Origin: Mycobacteroides franklinii
GTDB lineage: Bacteria; Actinomycetota; Actinomycetes; Mycobacteriales; Mycobacteriaceae
Direction of reading: 5' to 3'
Assembly: GCF_002013895.1 (NCBI RefSeq)
Contig: NZ_MAFQ01000001.1
Span: 620,001 to 684,000 of the forward strand
Length of the DNA stretch: 64,000 nucleotides
Shown one piece after another: positions 17,796-26,031 of this stretch. Under the pieces are notes generated by a model. It was not told where the DNA came from. It searched no databases and saw only the letters and a program-made list of their open reading frames with translations. The position numbers and the translations under genes were made by a program. Numbering within the stretch: position 1 is the first letter of the stretch; each line of letters begins with the position of its first letter.

Positions 17796-17821
17796 ACCCA
17801 TCCCGTTCGCGGTTTGGTGTC

Positions 17822-17866
17822 GGTAGCGGCTAGTTCGAAGCCCACTGGCTGTTTCGCTACCTTTCT
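17822..17866 (+). terminator. Attenuator hairpin between Cys leader and subI
   Basis: GGTAGCG (17822-17828) is an exact inverted repeat of CGCTACC (17855-17861). The inner stem extends with GCTAGT against ACTGGC, and the 3' arm is followed by TTTCT. It lies between the leader stop (17795) and subI (17928), as expected for a transcription attenuator. No antiterminator pairing was modelled. Confidence 0.55.
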
Positions 17867-17927
17867 GTCGTTACGGGATTTCATGAGATATCCGTCCAGG
17901 TAATCGCTATCCCACGAAAGGCATCCC

Positions 17928-18983
17928 ATGTTCTCCCCCTTGATCAACGTCGCGAAGACGGTCGGCGCCCGCCGGTGGCGCCACATCGGAGTTCTTGCCA
18001 CAGCGGCAACAGTTCTCGCCGCCTGCGGTGGGGGAGCCAGCGATGTCGCCGGAGGCGATTCACACTCGAACGCAGACACCACGCTGACGCTGGTTGCCTA
18101 CGCGGTGCCGGAGCCGGGTTGGCAGAAGATCATTCCCGCCTTCGCGAGTACTCCCGAGGGCAAGGGCGTCGCGGTGACGACTTCCTATGGGGCGTCGGGA
18201 GACCAGTCCCGCGCCGTGGTGGACGGCAAGCCTGCCGACATCGTGAACTTCTCGGTGGAGCCCGACGTGAGCCGTCTGGTCAAGGCGGGCAAGGTTTCCG
18301 AGGACTGGAATGCCGATGCCACCAAGGGGGTTCCGTTCGGATCGGTGGTCTCGCTCGTGGTGCGCAAGGGCAATCCCAAGAACATCAAGGACTGGGACGA
18401 TCTGCTGCAGCCCGGCATCTCGGTGATCACTCCCAGCCCGTTGAGCTCGGGCTCGGCCAAGTGGAACCTGCTGGCGCCGTACGCGGCCAAGAGCGACGGC
18501 GGCCGCGACGAGCAGGCGGGTATCGACTACATCAGCAAGCTCGTCGGCGAGCACATCAAGCAGCGCCCCGGCTCCGGGCGTGAGGCCACCGACGTGTTCC
18601 TGCAGGGCGGCGGTGACGTGCTGATCAGCTACGAGAACGAGGCCATCAACGTCGAACGTCAGGGCAAGCCGGTCGAGCACGTGAACCCGCCGCAGACGTT
18701 CAAGATCGAGAACCCCGTTGCCGTCGTGAAGAACAGTGCCCACCTGGACAAGGTGACCGCCCTGAAGAACTTCTTGTACACGCCGGCAGCGCAGAAGCTG
18801 TGGGCCGAGGCGGGTTTCCGCCCCGTCGATCCGGCCGTTACGGCGGACTTCGCCAAGGATTTCCCCACACCGGAGAAGCTATGGACCATCGCCGAACTGG
18901 GTGGCTGGAAGACCGTCGATCCGGCATTGTTCGATAAGGACAACGGCAGCATCACCAAGATCTACAAGAAGGCCACTGGATGA
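17928..18983 (+). CDS. subI: Sulfate-binding lipoprotein SubI of the sulfate ABC importer
   Basis: 351 residues with lipobox LAAC (Cys33). The mature part is a class II periplasmic sulfate/thiosulfate binding protein: TTSYGASGDQSRAVVDGKPA, SPLSSGSAKWNLLAPY and GGGDVLISYENEAI are typical. It captures sulfate outside the membrane for CysT/CysW/CysA. Preceded by AAAGG about seven bases before the start. The stop overlaps the cysT start (ATGA). Expression is probably controlled by the Cys leader at 17700. Confidence 0.95.
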   Translation: MFSPLINVAKTVGARRWRHIGVLATAATVLAACGGGASDVAGGDSHSNADTTLTLVAYAVPEPGWQKIIPAFASTPEGKGVAVTTSYGASGDQSRAVVDGKPADIVNFSVEPDVSRLVKAGKVSEDWNADATKGVPFGSVVSLVVRKGNPKNIKDWDDLLQPGISVITPSPLSSGSAKWNLLAPYAAKSDGGRDEQAGIDYISKLVGEHIKQRPGSGREATDVFLQGGGDVLISYENEAINVERQGKPVEHVNPPQTFKIENPVAVVKNSAHLDKVTALKNFLYTPAAQKLWAEAGFRPVDPAVTADFAKDFPTPEKLWTIAELGGWKTVDPALFDKDNGSITKIYKKATG

Positions 18984-19879
18984 CAACGTCAACGGAACAG
19001 TCGACGGAACCGGCCTCCGAGCCGAAATCGGCCGCCCGGCCCGACCGTGAGGTCGGCGCCGGGCGATCGGGCGGCCTGTTGACGCGCCGATACGGCAGCA
19101 CCTCGCTGCGTATCGGTGCGGCGTCCATCTGGCTCAGCATCATCGTGCTGCTGCCGCTGGCCGCGATCATCTGGCAGTCGGCCGGCGGTGGGTGGACCGC
19201 GTTCTGGGATGCGGTCACCTCCAACGCCGCGATCAGCTCATTCCAGGTCACCCTGGGGGTGTCGTTCGGCGTGGCGGTGGTCAACCTGTTCTTCGGGCTG
19301 TTGGTGGCCTGGGTGCTGACTCGCGACGATTTTCCCGGCAAGCGGCTGGTGGACGCCGTCATCGACCTGCCCTTCGCCTTGCCGACGATCGTGGCGAGCC
19401 TGGTGATGCTCGCGCTCTACGGCCCGGGCAGCCCGGTAGGCATCCACATTCAGCACACGAGGTGGGGTATCGGCATTGCGCTGCTGTTCGTCACCTTGCC
19501 CTTCGTGGTGCGCTCCGTGCAGCCGGTCCTGCTCGAACTCGATCAATCCGTCGAGGAGGCCGCCGCGTCGCTGGGGGCCGACAACTTGACGATCTTCCGG
19601 GCGGTGATCCTCCCCGCGCTGCTCCCGTCGCTGTTATCGGGTGCGGGACTGGCATTTTCACGCGCCATCGGTGAATACGGCTCCGTGGTGTTGATCGGCG
19701 GGGCGGTGCCCGGCGAGACGGAAGTGTCCTCGCAGTGGATCAGGACGCTCATCGAGAACGACGACCGGACCGGTGCCGCGGCCATCTCGATCGTTCTGCT
19801 GATCATTTCGTTCGTCGTGTTGTTCGTCCTGCGCACCATCGGATCGCGTGCGGCCAAGCGAGAGGAGCTGGCACCGTGA
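18980..19879 (+). CDS. cysT: Sulfate ABC transporter permease CysT
   Basis: 299 residues with a Ser/Thr-rich cytoplasmic N-terminus then about six membrane helices. The permease EAA loop is EEAAASLGADNLTIFRAVIL, followed by LPSLLSGAGLAFSRAIGEYG, diagnostic for CysT/CysU. It forms the membrane channel with CysW. Coupled to both neighbours by overlapping start and stop codons. Confidence 0.95.
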   Translation: MTTSTEQSTEPASEPKSAARPDREVGAGRSGGLLTRRYGSTSLRIGAASIWLSIIVLLPLAAIIWQSAGGGWTAFWDAVTSNAAISSFQVTLGVSFGVAVVNLFFGLLVAWVLTRDDFPGKRLVDAVIDLPFALPTIVASLVMLALYGPGSPVGIHIQHTRWGIGIALLFVTLPFVVRSVQPVLLELDQSVEEAAASLGADNLTIFRAVILPALLPSLLSGAGLAFSRAIGEYGSVVLIGGAVPGETEVSSQWIRTLIENDDRTGAAAISIVLLIISFVVLFVLRTIGSRAAKREELAP

Positions 19880-20691
19880 CCCCGTCGCCGGTCGTTCGTT
19901 ACCTGGCCCGATACGTGGCACTGCTGTATGTCGGCATCCTGGTGATCGTCCCCGTGGGTCTCATTCTGTGGCGCACCTTCGAGCCGGGCATCGGAGCGTT
20001 CTTCGAATCGATCTCCACACCGGCCGCCATTTCGGCCTTGCAGCTATCGCTGTTGGTGGTGGCCATCGTGGTGCCGCTGAACGTGATCTTCGGCATCCCC
20101 ACGGCATTGGTGCTGGCACGGAACAGGTTCCGCGGCAAGGCCGTGCTGCAGTCGATCATCGACCTCCCGTTCGCGGTCTCGCCCGTGGTGGTGGGTGTCG
20201 CGCTGATCCTGCTGTGGGGGTCGGCGGGTGTGTTCGGGTTCGTCGAACACGATTTCGGCCTCAAGATCATCTTCGGGTTCCCGGGCATCGTGCTCGCCAG
20301 TATCTTCGTCACGATCCCGTTCGTCATCCGGGAAGTCGAACCCGTGTTGCACGAACTGGGGACAGAGCAGGAAGAAGCCGCCGCGACCCTGGGAGCCACG
20401 GCATGGCAGACGTTCTGGCGCATCACCTTGCCGTCCATTCGGTGGGGTTTGACCTACGGCATCGTGCTGACGATCGCCCGCACACTGGGTGAGTACGGCG
20501 CGGTGATCATGGTGTCGTCGAACCTGCCCGGCACGTCGCAGACCCTGACCCTGCTCGTATCCGATCGTCATGACCGTGGCGCCGAATACGGCGCCTATGC
20601 CGTCTCGGCGCTGTTGATGGCTGTTGCGGTGATCGTCCTGGTGGTCCAGGTGGTCATCGATGCGCGACGAGCAAAAGCCAATAGTGAATAG
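19876..20691 (+). CDS. cysW: Sulfate ABC transporter permease CysW
   Basis: 271 residues from a GTG at 19876 that overlaps the cysT stop; upstream in-frame sequence lies inside cysT and is not used. About six helices, with the EAA loop [20 protein letters not shown] and [15 protein letters not shown] characteristic of CysW. Partner of CysT in the sulfate importer. cysA starts 14 bases downstream. Confidence 0.95.
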   Translation: MTPSPVVRYLARYVALLYVGILVIVPVGLILWRTFEPGIGAFFESISTPAAISALQLSLLVVAIVVPLNVIFGIPTALVLARNRFRGKAVLQSIIDLPFAVSPVVVGVALILLWGSAGVFGFVEHDFGLKIIFGFPGIVLASIFVTIPFVIREVEPVLHELGTEQEEAAATLGATAWQTFWRITLPSIRWGLTYGIVLTIARTLGEYGAVIMVSSNLPGTSQTLTLLVSDRHDRGAEYGAYAVSALLMAVAVIVLVVQVVIDARRAKANSE

Positions 20692-20705
20692 CAAGGAGCC
20701 ACAAA

Positions 20706-21725
20706 ATGACTGACGCGATCACCGTTCGCGGCGCGAACAAGCATTACGGCGACTTCGCCGCGCTGGACAATATCGACTTCGAGGTGCCGTCGGGCTCGCT
20801 GACCGCGCTGCTGGGGCCCAGCGGCTCGGGCAAGTCGACGTTGTTGCGTGCGATCGCCGGCCTGGATCAGCCCGACACCGGCACGATCACCATCAACGGC
20901 CGCGATGTCACCGGCGTCCCGCCACAGCGGCGCGGCATCGGATTCGTGTTCCAGCATTACGCGGCCTTCAAGCACCTGACCGTGCGCGAGAATGTCGGAT
21001 TCGGCCTCAAGATCCGCAAGAAGCCCAAGGCAGAGATTAAGGAGAAGGTCGACAATCTGCTGGAAGTGGTAGGGCTGAGCGGCTTTCAGACCCGTTACCC
21101 CAATCAGCTCTCCGGTGGACAACGCCAGCGCATGGCGCTGGCCCGCGCGCTGGCTGTCGACCCCGAGGTGCTGCTCCTGGACGAGCCGTTCGGCGCGCTT
21201 GATGCCAAGGTGCGTGAGGACCTGCGGGCCTGGCTGCGCCGGCTCCACGAGGAGGTGCACGTCACGACGGTGCTGGTGACGCACGACCAGGCCGAGGCGC
21301 TGGACGTCGCCGACCGGATCGCGGTGCTGAACAAGGGCCGCATCGAGCAGGTCGGTTCTCCCGACGACTTGTACGACCGTCCGGCGAACAGCTTCGTGAT
21401 GTCGTTCCTGGGCCCGGTGGCCAAACTGAACGGAATCCTGGTGCGCCCGCACGATATTCGCGTGGGACGCAATGCCGATCTATCTCGGGCTGCCGCGGAG
21501 GGCACCGGGGAGACCACCGGTGTCACCAAGGCGACGGTGGATCGCGTCGTGCATCTCGGCTTTGAGGTGCGGGTGGAATTGACCAGCGCCGCGACCGGCG
21601 AGCAGTTCACCGCGCAGATCACCCGTGGTGATGCCGAGGCGCTCGGACTGCACGAGGGTGATCACGTGTATGTCCGGGTGACACGGGTTCCCGACTTGGG
21701 TGAGTTGGCTGAGGTCGCGTCCTAG
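20706..21725 (+). CDS. cysA: Sulfate ABC transporter ATPase CysA
   Basis: 339 residues. Walker [10 protein letters not shown], signature [15 protein letters not shown], Walker [12 protein letters not shown] and the switch His in [11 protein letters not shown], followed by a C-terminal TOBE-like regulatory domain. Energises SubI-CysT-CysW sulfate uptake. A ribosome site (GGAG) lies in the 14-base gap before it. Last gene of the import operon; no clear terminator directly after it. Confidence 0.96.
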   Translation: MTDAITVRGANKHYGDFAALDNIDFEVPSGSLTALLGPSGSGKSTLLRAIAGLDQPDTGTITINGRDVTGVPPQRRGIGFVFQHYAAFKHLTVRENVGFGLKIRKKPKAEIKEKVDNLLEVVGLSGFQTRYPNQLSGGQRQRMALARALAVDPEVLLLDEPFGALDAKVREDLRAWLRRLHEEVHVTTVLVTHDQAEALDVADRIAVLNKGRIEQVGSPDDLYDRPANSFVMSFLGPVAKLNGILVRPHDIRVGRNADLSRAAAEGTGETTGVTKATVDRVVHLGFEVRVELTSAATGEQFTAQITRGDAEALGLHEGDHVYVRVTRVPDLGELAEVAS

Positions 21726-21816
21726 GACGTTCTCCGCGCTTTCGAAGTACACCTGCAAGTGCCCGGCTACGAGCGACACAGGTCGGCCTGTCGGTGGCAC
21801 GTGTCATCGTGCGGTG

Positions 21817-22128
21817 ATGGTAGTGAAGAAACGGGTACGTGGCATTGAGCTGCGGTATCTGCTGACGTTGTATCTGCATCGATTTGGCGCGAGGGACGTG
21901 TCAGAACTGGTGCAGATGCTGGACCACCGAGGGTTCGACACCAGCGGAAGAATGTCGAAGGCGATATCTGATGCGCTGCGCTGGGAGGTGCGCCGAGGTC
22001 GGGTGATCCACTACGGACGGGGGAGTTATGGCCCCGGTGGCATTCCGCGTGGCACCGAGTATCGAATGTTGCAGCGCGAAAAGGCGTTGTTGTCGCTCGT
22101 AGCCGGGCACGAAGAAGAATGCTCCTGA
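21817..22128 (+). CDS. Conserved hypothetical, winged-helix-like small protein
   Basis: 103 residues from the ATG at 21817 (GTG at 21814 is an alternative). The body reads like a small helix-turn-helix: ELVQMLDHRGFDTSGRMSKA then ISDALRWEVRRGRVIHYGRG and a YGPGGIPRGTEYRM beta-wing-like segment. Proteins of this pattern recur in mycobacteria without assigned function. It stands alone, 91 bases after cysA, and ends just before a strong hairpin. Confidence 0.7.
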   Translation: MVVKKRVRGIELRYLLTLYLHRFGARDVSELVQMLDHRGFDTSGRMSKAISDALRWEVRRGRVIHYGRGSYGPGGIPRGTEYRMLQREKALLSLVAGHEEECS

Positions 22129-22146
22129 AACGCACGTGGCAAGAAA

Positions 22147-22172
22147 ATGGCCCCCGGTTCTCCGGGGGCCAT
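22147..22172 (-). terminator. Perfect 11-bp stem hairpin with U-run on the minus strand
   Basis: An exact 11-base inverted repeat with a TTCT loop (core GGCCCCCGG...CCGGGGGCC). On the minus strand the stem is followed by TTTTCTTG, so it is a textbook intrinsic terminator for the His-rich gene. It could also halt the plus-strand gene that ends at 22128. Confidence 0.8.
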
Positions 22173-22185
22173 GTGCTATCGGACT

Positions 22186-22338
22186 CTAGTGCTCGTCGTA
22201 GTGATCGCCATGCGGAGCGTGGCGGTGCCCGTCATGGACGTAATCCACATGATCCTCGTGAGCGACTGCCTCGTGGCCGCAGTCGGGGCCGTGAACATGA
22301 TCGGGGTGGCTGTGGGTTTCGTGTTCGGTGCTGGTCAT
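22186..22338 (-). CDS. His-rich small metal-binding protein
   Basis: 50 residues from the ATG at 22338 (MTSTEHETHSH); 14 are His, with one Cys in HGPDCGHEAV and a closing HRHAPHGDHYDEH. Small His-rich cytosolic proteins of this form are widespread in actinobacteria and probably bind or buffer zinc or a similar metal; this is inference from composition. The start looks leaderless (TAGCGT seven bases upstream), an ArsR-type palindrome overlaps the promoter, and a strong terminator follows, so it is a monocistronic unit. Confidence 0.75.
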   Translation of the reverse strand: MTSTEHETHSHPDHVHGPDCGHEAVAHEDHVDYVHDGHRHAPHGDHYDEH

Positions 22339-22345
22339 GTGCCTA

Positions 22346-22351
22346 ACGCTA
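22346..22351 (-). promoter_or_regulatory. -10 element for the His-rich gene
   Basis: On the minus strand TAGCGT (TANNNT) ends seven bases before the ATG at 22338, consistent with a leaderless transcript. Confidence 0.5.
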
Positions 22352-22370
22352 TAGCGCACATGCGCATATA
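22350..22370. promoter_or_regulatory. Palindromic operator candidate upstream of the His-rich gene
   Basis: TATAGCGCA-CA-TGCGCATATA is an inverted repeat with a one-base offset. It touches the -10 element and extends into the -35 spacer. The length and TATA...TATA ends resemble ArsR/SmtB-family operators. No regulator is assigned; smtB at 41932 in this window is one candidate. Confidence 0.45.
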
Positions 22371-22414
22371 ACAATGCATTGAAGAGGGGGCGCCGGGATC
22401 TTGCGGAGAGTTCA

Positions 22415-23110
22415 CTAGTGCGTTACCGGAACCGGTGCCGAGACCGCTGCGGAGTAGCGCTCGACCACCACCTCGGCGACCAGCCGATCGGGGCCGAGCG
22501 GAGCCGCCACCGGCATATTCAGTTGCGCGGCCTCCGCCCGCACCCGGTCCAGGAGCAGACCGGGGGAGAGAAACCACGGTGCCACAACGATTTCCGTCGC
22601 GCCGCAGGCCCGTAGTGCGTCGGCCGCGTCGGTAAGGCTCGTCGAGTCGCCGGTGGCAAACACCGTCGTCGAGAGCGCCCATTGCGCGGCCAGCGCGCGC
22701 GTGCGCGCATTGGCCGTGGAATCCGAGGAGCCGACAGCAGTGAGAATCACGCCGGGGTTGTCGATACCGAGCTCGATCACCCGGCGCCGAGCCAGCTGAA
22801 GCAGCCGGTGGTCCGCACCGAGCACGGCAGCCTGTGTCACCCGCAGTCCCGGGGGCGCCGAGGACAGCACCGTCGGCAGGTCGATCCGCGCATGGTAGGC
22901 GTCCGACAGCAGCAGCGGCACCACAACCGCATCACCGCTCAGATGACCCAGTACGTCGCCGAGATTCGGCTCGGACAGCTCGAGGAACGCCAGCCGCACA
23001 TCCAGATCCGGCCGGAGGGAACGCGTCTGGCCAACCAATCGGCGCGCATTCTCCGCGAACCGCGGGTCGCGGCTCCCGTGCGCGACGGCGATAAGCGTCG
23101 GACTACGCAC
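22415..23110 (-). CDS. CbiX/SirB-like sirohydrochlorin chelatase
   Basis: 231 residues with two CbiX-type halves. The first starts LIAVAHGSRDPRFAENAR with the metal-binding His in AHGSRD; VVPLLLSDAYHARIDLP carries the second conserved His, and EIVVAPWFLSPGLLLDRV lies in the second half. Probably inserts iron into sirohydrochlorin to make sirohaem, the cofactor of SirA encoded in the same operon. In M. tuberculosis the counterpart also lies beside sirA-cysH. Overlaps cysN by eight bases. Confidence 0.85.
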   Translation of the reverse strand: MRSPTLIAVAHGSRDPRFAENARRLVGQTRSLRPDLDVRLAFLELSEPNLGDVLGHLSGDAVVVPLLLSDAYHARIDLPTVLSSAPPGLRVTQAAVLGADHRLLQLARRRVIELGIDNPGVILTAVGSSDSTANARTRALAAQWALSTTVFATGDSTSLTDAADALRACGATEIVVAPWFLSPGLLLDRVRAEAAQLNMPVAAPLGPDRLVAEVVVERYSAAVSAPVPVTH

Positions 23111-24383
23111 GATTCAGTTCGACGGCGCGCAGGGCGTCGCCGACCAGCCCTGCCGCTAACGTGTTACCGCTCGACGGGTCGATCAGCAGGAAGCTTCCCG
23201 CTGTCCGGTCGTCAGCGTACTCATCGACGCTGATCGCCTCGGCCAGGCGAATGCTGATCTGACCGATGTCGTTGAGCTCCAACGACTCCGGCTGAGCATC
23301 GGCAGACAGATTCTGCTCGTCGAAGCGCTCCACCAGCTCGCCGATGATCGCGGGAACCGTGCGAGTGCCGTGCTTGAGCAGCAGGCGCGCACCGGCCTTC
23401 AACGGCTTGTCGGCCAGCCAGCACACCGTGCCATCAATTTCCGAAACCGGATCTGGCACATCGGTTGATGCGATCAGATCGCCACGCGAGGCATCTACGT
23501 CGTCGGCGAGGATCAAGGTGACGCTGCGGCCCGCCTCGGCCACCTCAAGTGGCCCGTCCGCGGTGTCGATGCCCGCGACCGTGGTGCGCTGCCCAGCGGG
23601 GGAGATCACCACCTCGTCACCCACCCGCACCGTGCCCGCGGCCACCTGGCCGGCGTACCCACGGTAATCGGGATACTCGGCAGTGCGTGGGCGGATGACG
23701 TACTGAACCGGGAAACGCAGCCCCACCGTGCTGGACTCCTCATGCGCCGGAATCGATTCCAGGTGCTCGATGAGGGTGGGTCCGCTGTAGAAACCGGTCC
23801 GCTCGCTGCGGGTGGCGATGTTGTCGCCGTGCAGCGCGGAGACCGGGATCTCGACGACGTTCTCGGGCTTCCAGCCCAGCGAGCTGGTCAGCTCGTTGAA
23901 CTCGGCGCTGATGGCCTCGAAGATACGGGCGCTGTCGGGCACCAGGTCGATCTTGTTGACCGCCAACACCAACCGCGGCACACCCAGCAGCGCCAGCACC
24001 GCCGCATGGCGACGGGTCTGCTCGATGACACCCTTGCGCGCATCAACCAGCAGGATCACCAGCTGCGCGGTGGAGGCGCCGGACACCGTGTTTCGGGTGT
24101 ACTGCACGTGCCCGGGAGTGTCGGCGAGGATGAACGACCGCTTGGGGGTGGCGAAGTAGCGGTACGCCACGTCGATGGTGATGCCCTGTTCGCGTTCGGC
24201 CCGCAGCCCGTCGACCAACAGCGATAGGTCGGGAGCGTCGAGTCCACGTGACTCGGAAGCCTTTGTGACGGCGTCGAATTGGTCGATGAGCACCGACTTG
24301 GTGTCGTACAGCAGCCGGCCCACCAGGGTGGACTTACCGTCGTCGACACTGCCGGCGGTGGCAATGCGCAGAAGATCGCTCAT
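23103..24383 (-). CDS. cysN: Sulfate adenylyltransferase subunit 1 (CysN), GTPase
   Basis: 426 residues from the ATG at 24383 (MSDLLRIATAGSVDDGKSTL). G motifs: GSVDDGKST, DTPGHVQY and NKIDL, then two elongation-factor-like beta barrels. With CysD it makes APS from sulfate and ATP, driven by GTP hydrolysis. It ends after the barrels, so it lacks the C-terminal APS kinase (CysC) domain present in M. tuberculosis CysNC. Two bases separate it from cysD. Confidence 0.94.
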   Translation of the reverse strand: MSDLLRIATAGSVDDGKSTLVGRLLYDTKSVLIDQFDAVTKASESRGLDAPDLSLLVDGLRAEREQGITIDVAYRYFATPKRSFILADTPGHVQYTRNTVSGASTAQLVILLVDARKGVIEQTRRHAAVLALLGVPRLVLAVNKIDLVPDSARIFEAISAEFNELTSSLGWKPENVVEIPVSALHGDNIATRSERTGFYSGPTLIEHLESIPAHEESSTVGLRFPVQYVIRPRTAEYPDYRGYAGQVAAGTVRVGDEVVISPAGQRTTVAGIDTADGPLEVAEAGRSVTLILADDVDASRGDLIASTDVPDPVSEIDGTVCWLADKPLKAGARLLLKHGTRTVPAIIGELVERFDEQNLSADAQPESLELNDIGQISIRLAEAISVDEYADDRTAGSFLLIDPSSGNTLAAGLVGDALRAVELNRA

Positions 24384-24385
24384 GA

Positions 24386-25312
24386 TCAGAAATAGCCCTC
24401 TCGCTTGCGGTCTTCCATGGCCGCCTCGGATACTCGGTCGTCGCCGCGGGTCGCGCCGCGTTCGGTGATCCGTGAGGAAGCCACCTCGGCAAGCACTGCC
24501 TGCACATCGATGGCATCCGAGAGCACGGCGCCGGTGGTCGATCCGTCGCCCACGGTGCGGTAGCGCACCGAAAGTGTTTGCAGCTCTTCGCCGTCGCGCG
24601 GGCCGCCCCACGGGCCGGGGGTCAGTAGCATGCCGTCGCGGTTGAACACCTCGCGCTCATGGGCGTAGTACAGGCTGGCCAGTTGGACGTTCTCCCGCGC
24701 GATGTAGCGCCAGACATCCAACTCGGTCCAGTTACTGATCGGGAACACCCGGACGTGCTCGCCCGGGGCATGCCGACCGTTGTACAGGCTCCACAACTCG
24801 GGGCGCTGTTTCTTGGGATCCCACTGGCCGAACGCATTGCGCAGACTGAAGATTCGTTCCTTGGCGCGCGAGCGCTCCTCATCGCGGCGCCCGCCGCCCA
24901 ACACCGCGTCGAACTTGTTGTCGGTGATGGCTTCCAGCAGCGGAATGGTCTGCAGCGGATTGCGGATTCCGTCGGGCCGCTCGGTCAGACGGCCGTCGGC
25001 CAGGTAGTCCTCGACGTTCGCGACCACCAGGCGCAGGTTGTGGCGTTCCACGATCTCGTCGCGGAAGGCCAGCACCTCCGGAAGGTTGTGCCCGGTGTCG
25101 ACATGCAGCAGCGCAAAGGGGAGCGGTGCGGGCCAAAAGGCCTTGAGTGCGACGTGCAGCAGCACCGTCGAGTCCTTGCCGCCGGAGAACAGCAGCACCG
25201 GGCGCTCGAACTCACCGGCCACCTCGCGGATGATGTGAATCGACTCAGATTCCAGATCGGTAAGTGTCTCTGTCTGATTCAATGCAGCTTCCGTTCCGAT
25301 TTGAGTCGTCAT
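24386..25312 (-). CDS. cysD: Sulfate adenylyltransferase subunit 2 (CysD)
   Basis: 308 residues from the ATG at 25312 (MTTQIGTEAALN), which overlaps the cysH stop. PP-loop motif LFSGGKDSTVLLHVALKAF, and ERSRAKERIFSLRNAFGQWD and the C-terminal SEAAMEDRKREGYF are characteristic. Catalytic adenylyl-transfer subunit of ATP sulfurylase with CysN. Normal length. Confidence 0.96.
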   Translation of the reverse strand: MTTQIGTEAALNQTETLTDLESESIHIIREVAGEFERPVLLFSGGKDSTVLLHVALKAFWPAPLPFALLHVDTGHNLPEVLAFRDEIVERHNLRLVVANVEDYLADGRLTERPDGIRNPLQTIPLLEAITDNKFDAVLGGGRRDEERSRAKERIFSLRNAFGQWDPKKQRPELWSLYNGRHAPGEHVRVFPISNWTELDVWRYIARENVQLASLYYAHEREVFNRDGMLLTPGPWGGPRDGEELQTLSVRYRTVGDGSTTGAVLSDAIDVQAVLAEVASSRITERGATRGDDRVSEAAMEDRKREGYF

Positions 25313-26031
25313 GAGGCGTGCAACCCGCATTCTGTCTTGGAGAGGCCCTGCCAGCGTCCGCTGCGTGCGTCGCCGCCGAGAACCGGTTTCGCCGTGCACG
25401 GCGCACAGCCGATCGACGGATATCCCTCGTCCACAAGCGGATTCACCAGGGTTCCGTGTTCGTCGATGTACTTCTGCATGTCTTCATCGGTCCATGCCGC
25501 GATTGCGTTGATCTTGACCAGCCCGAATGCCTCGTCGAAGCTGATCAACGGTGCGTTGGCGCGGGTCGGCGCATCGACGCGACGCAGGCCCGTCACCCAG
25601 GCCGAGTATCCGGCGAGCGACGTGCGCAGCGGCACCACCTTGCGCAGTCGGCAGCATTCGGCGGGATCGCTGGCGAACAGGTCCTTGCCCACCAGCTCGT
25701 CCTGCTGCGCCACCGTCTGCTCGGGGGCCACGTTGACCACGTGGATGTCGTACACCGACTCCACCGCATCGCGGGTGCCGATCGTCTCGGCGAAGTGATA
25801 CCCGGTGTCCAAGAACAGCACGTCTACGCCCGGGCGCACCTGTGCGGCAAGGTCAACCAGCACCGCGTCCTGCATGTTGGAGGCGACAACGTATGTGTGC
25901 GGGTCGCTGCCGAAGTTCTCGTCGGTCCACCGCAGCAGTTCCTCGGCAGAGGCATCCTGCAATTCGGCGGCACCCCGCTCGGCGAGCGCGCGAAGTGCGT
26001 CGAGATCCTTGGTGGTTGTCTCCGTGCTCAT
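25309..26031 (-). CDS. cysH: Adenylylsulfate (APS) reductase CysH
   Basis: 240 residues from the ATG at 26031, overlapping the sirA stop. PAPS-reductase fold with LFLDTGYHFAET. Iron-sulfur Cys pairs are visible (AECCRLRKV and GCAPCTAKPV), together with the C-terminal catalytic SKTECGLH. The [4Fe-4S] Cys pattern marks the assimilatory APS type, which reduces APS to sulfite without needing PAPS. This agrees with the absence of an APS kinase domain in the adjacent CysN. Confidence 0.95.
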   Translation of the reverse strand: MSTETTTKDLDALRALAERGAAELQDASAEELLRWTDENFGSDPHTYVVASNMQDAVLVDLAAQVRPGVDVLFLDTGYHFAETIGTRDAVESVYDIHVVNVAPEQTVAQQDELVGKDLFASDPAECCRLRKVVPLRTSLAGYSAWVTGLRRVDAPTRANAPLISFDEAFGLVKINAIAAWTDEDMQKYIDEHGTLVNPLVDEGYPSIGCAPCTAKPVLGGDARSGRWQGLSKTECGLHAS

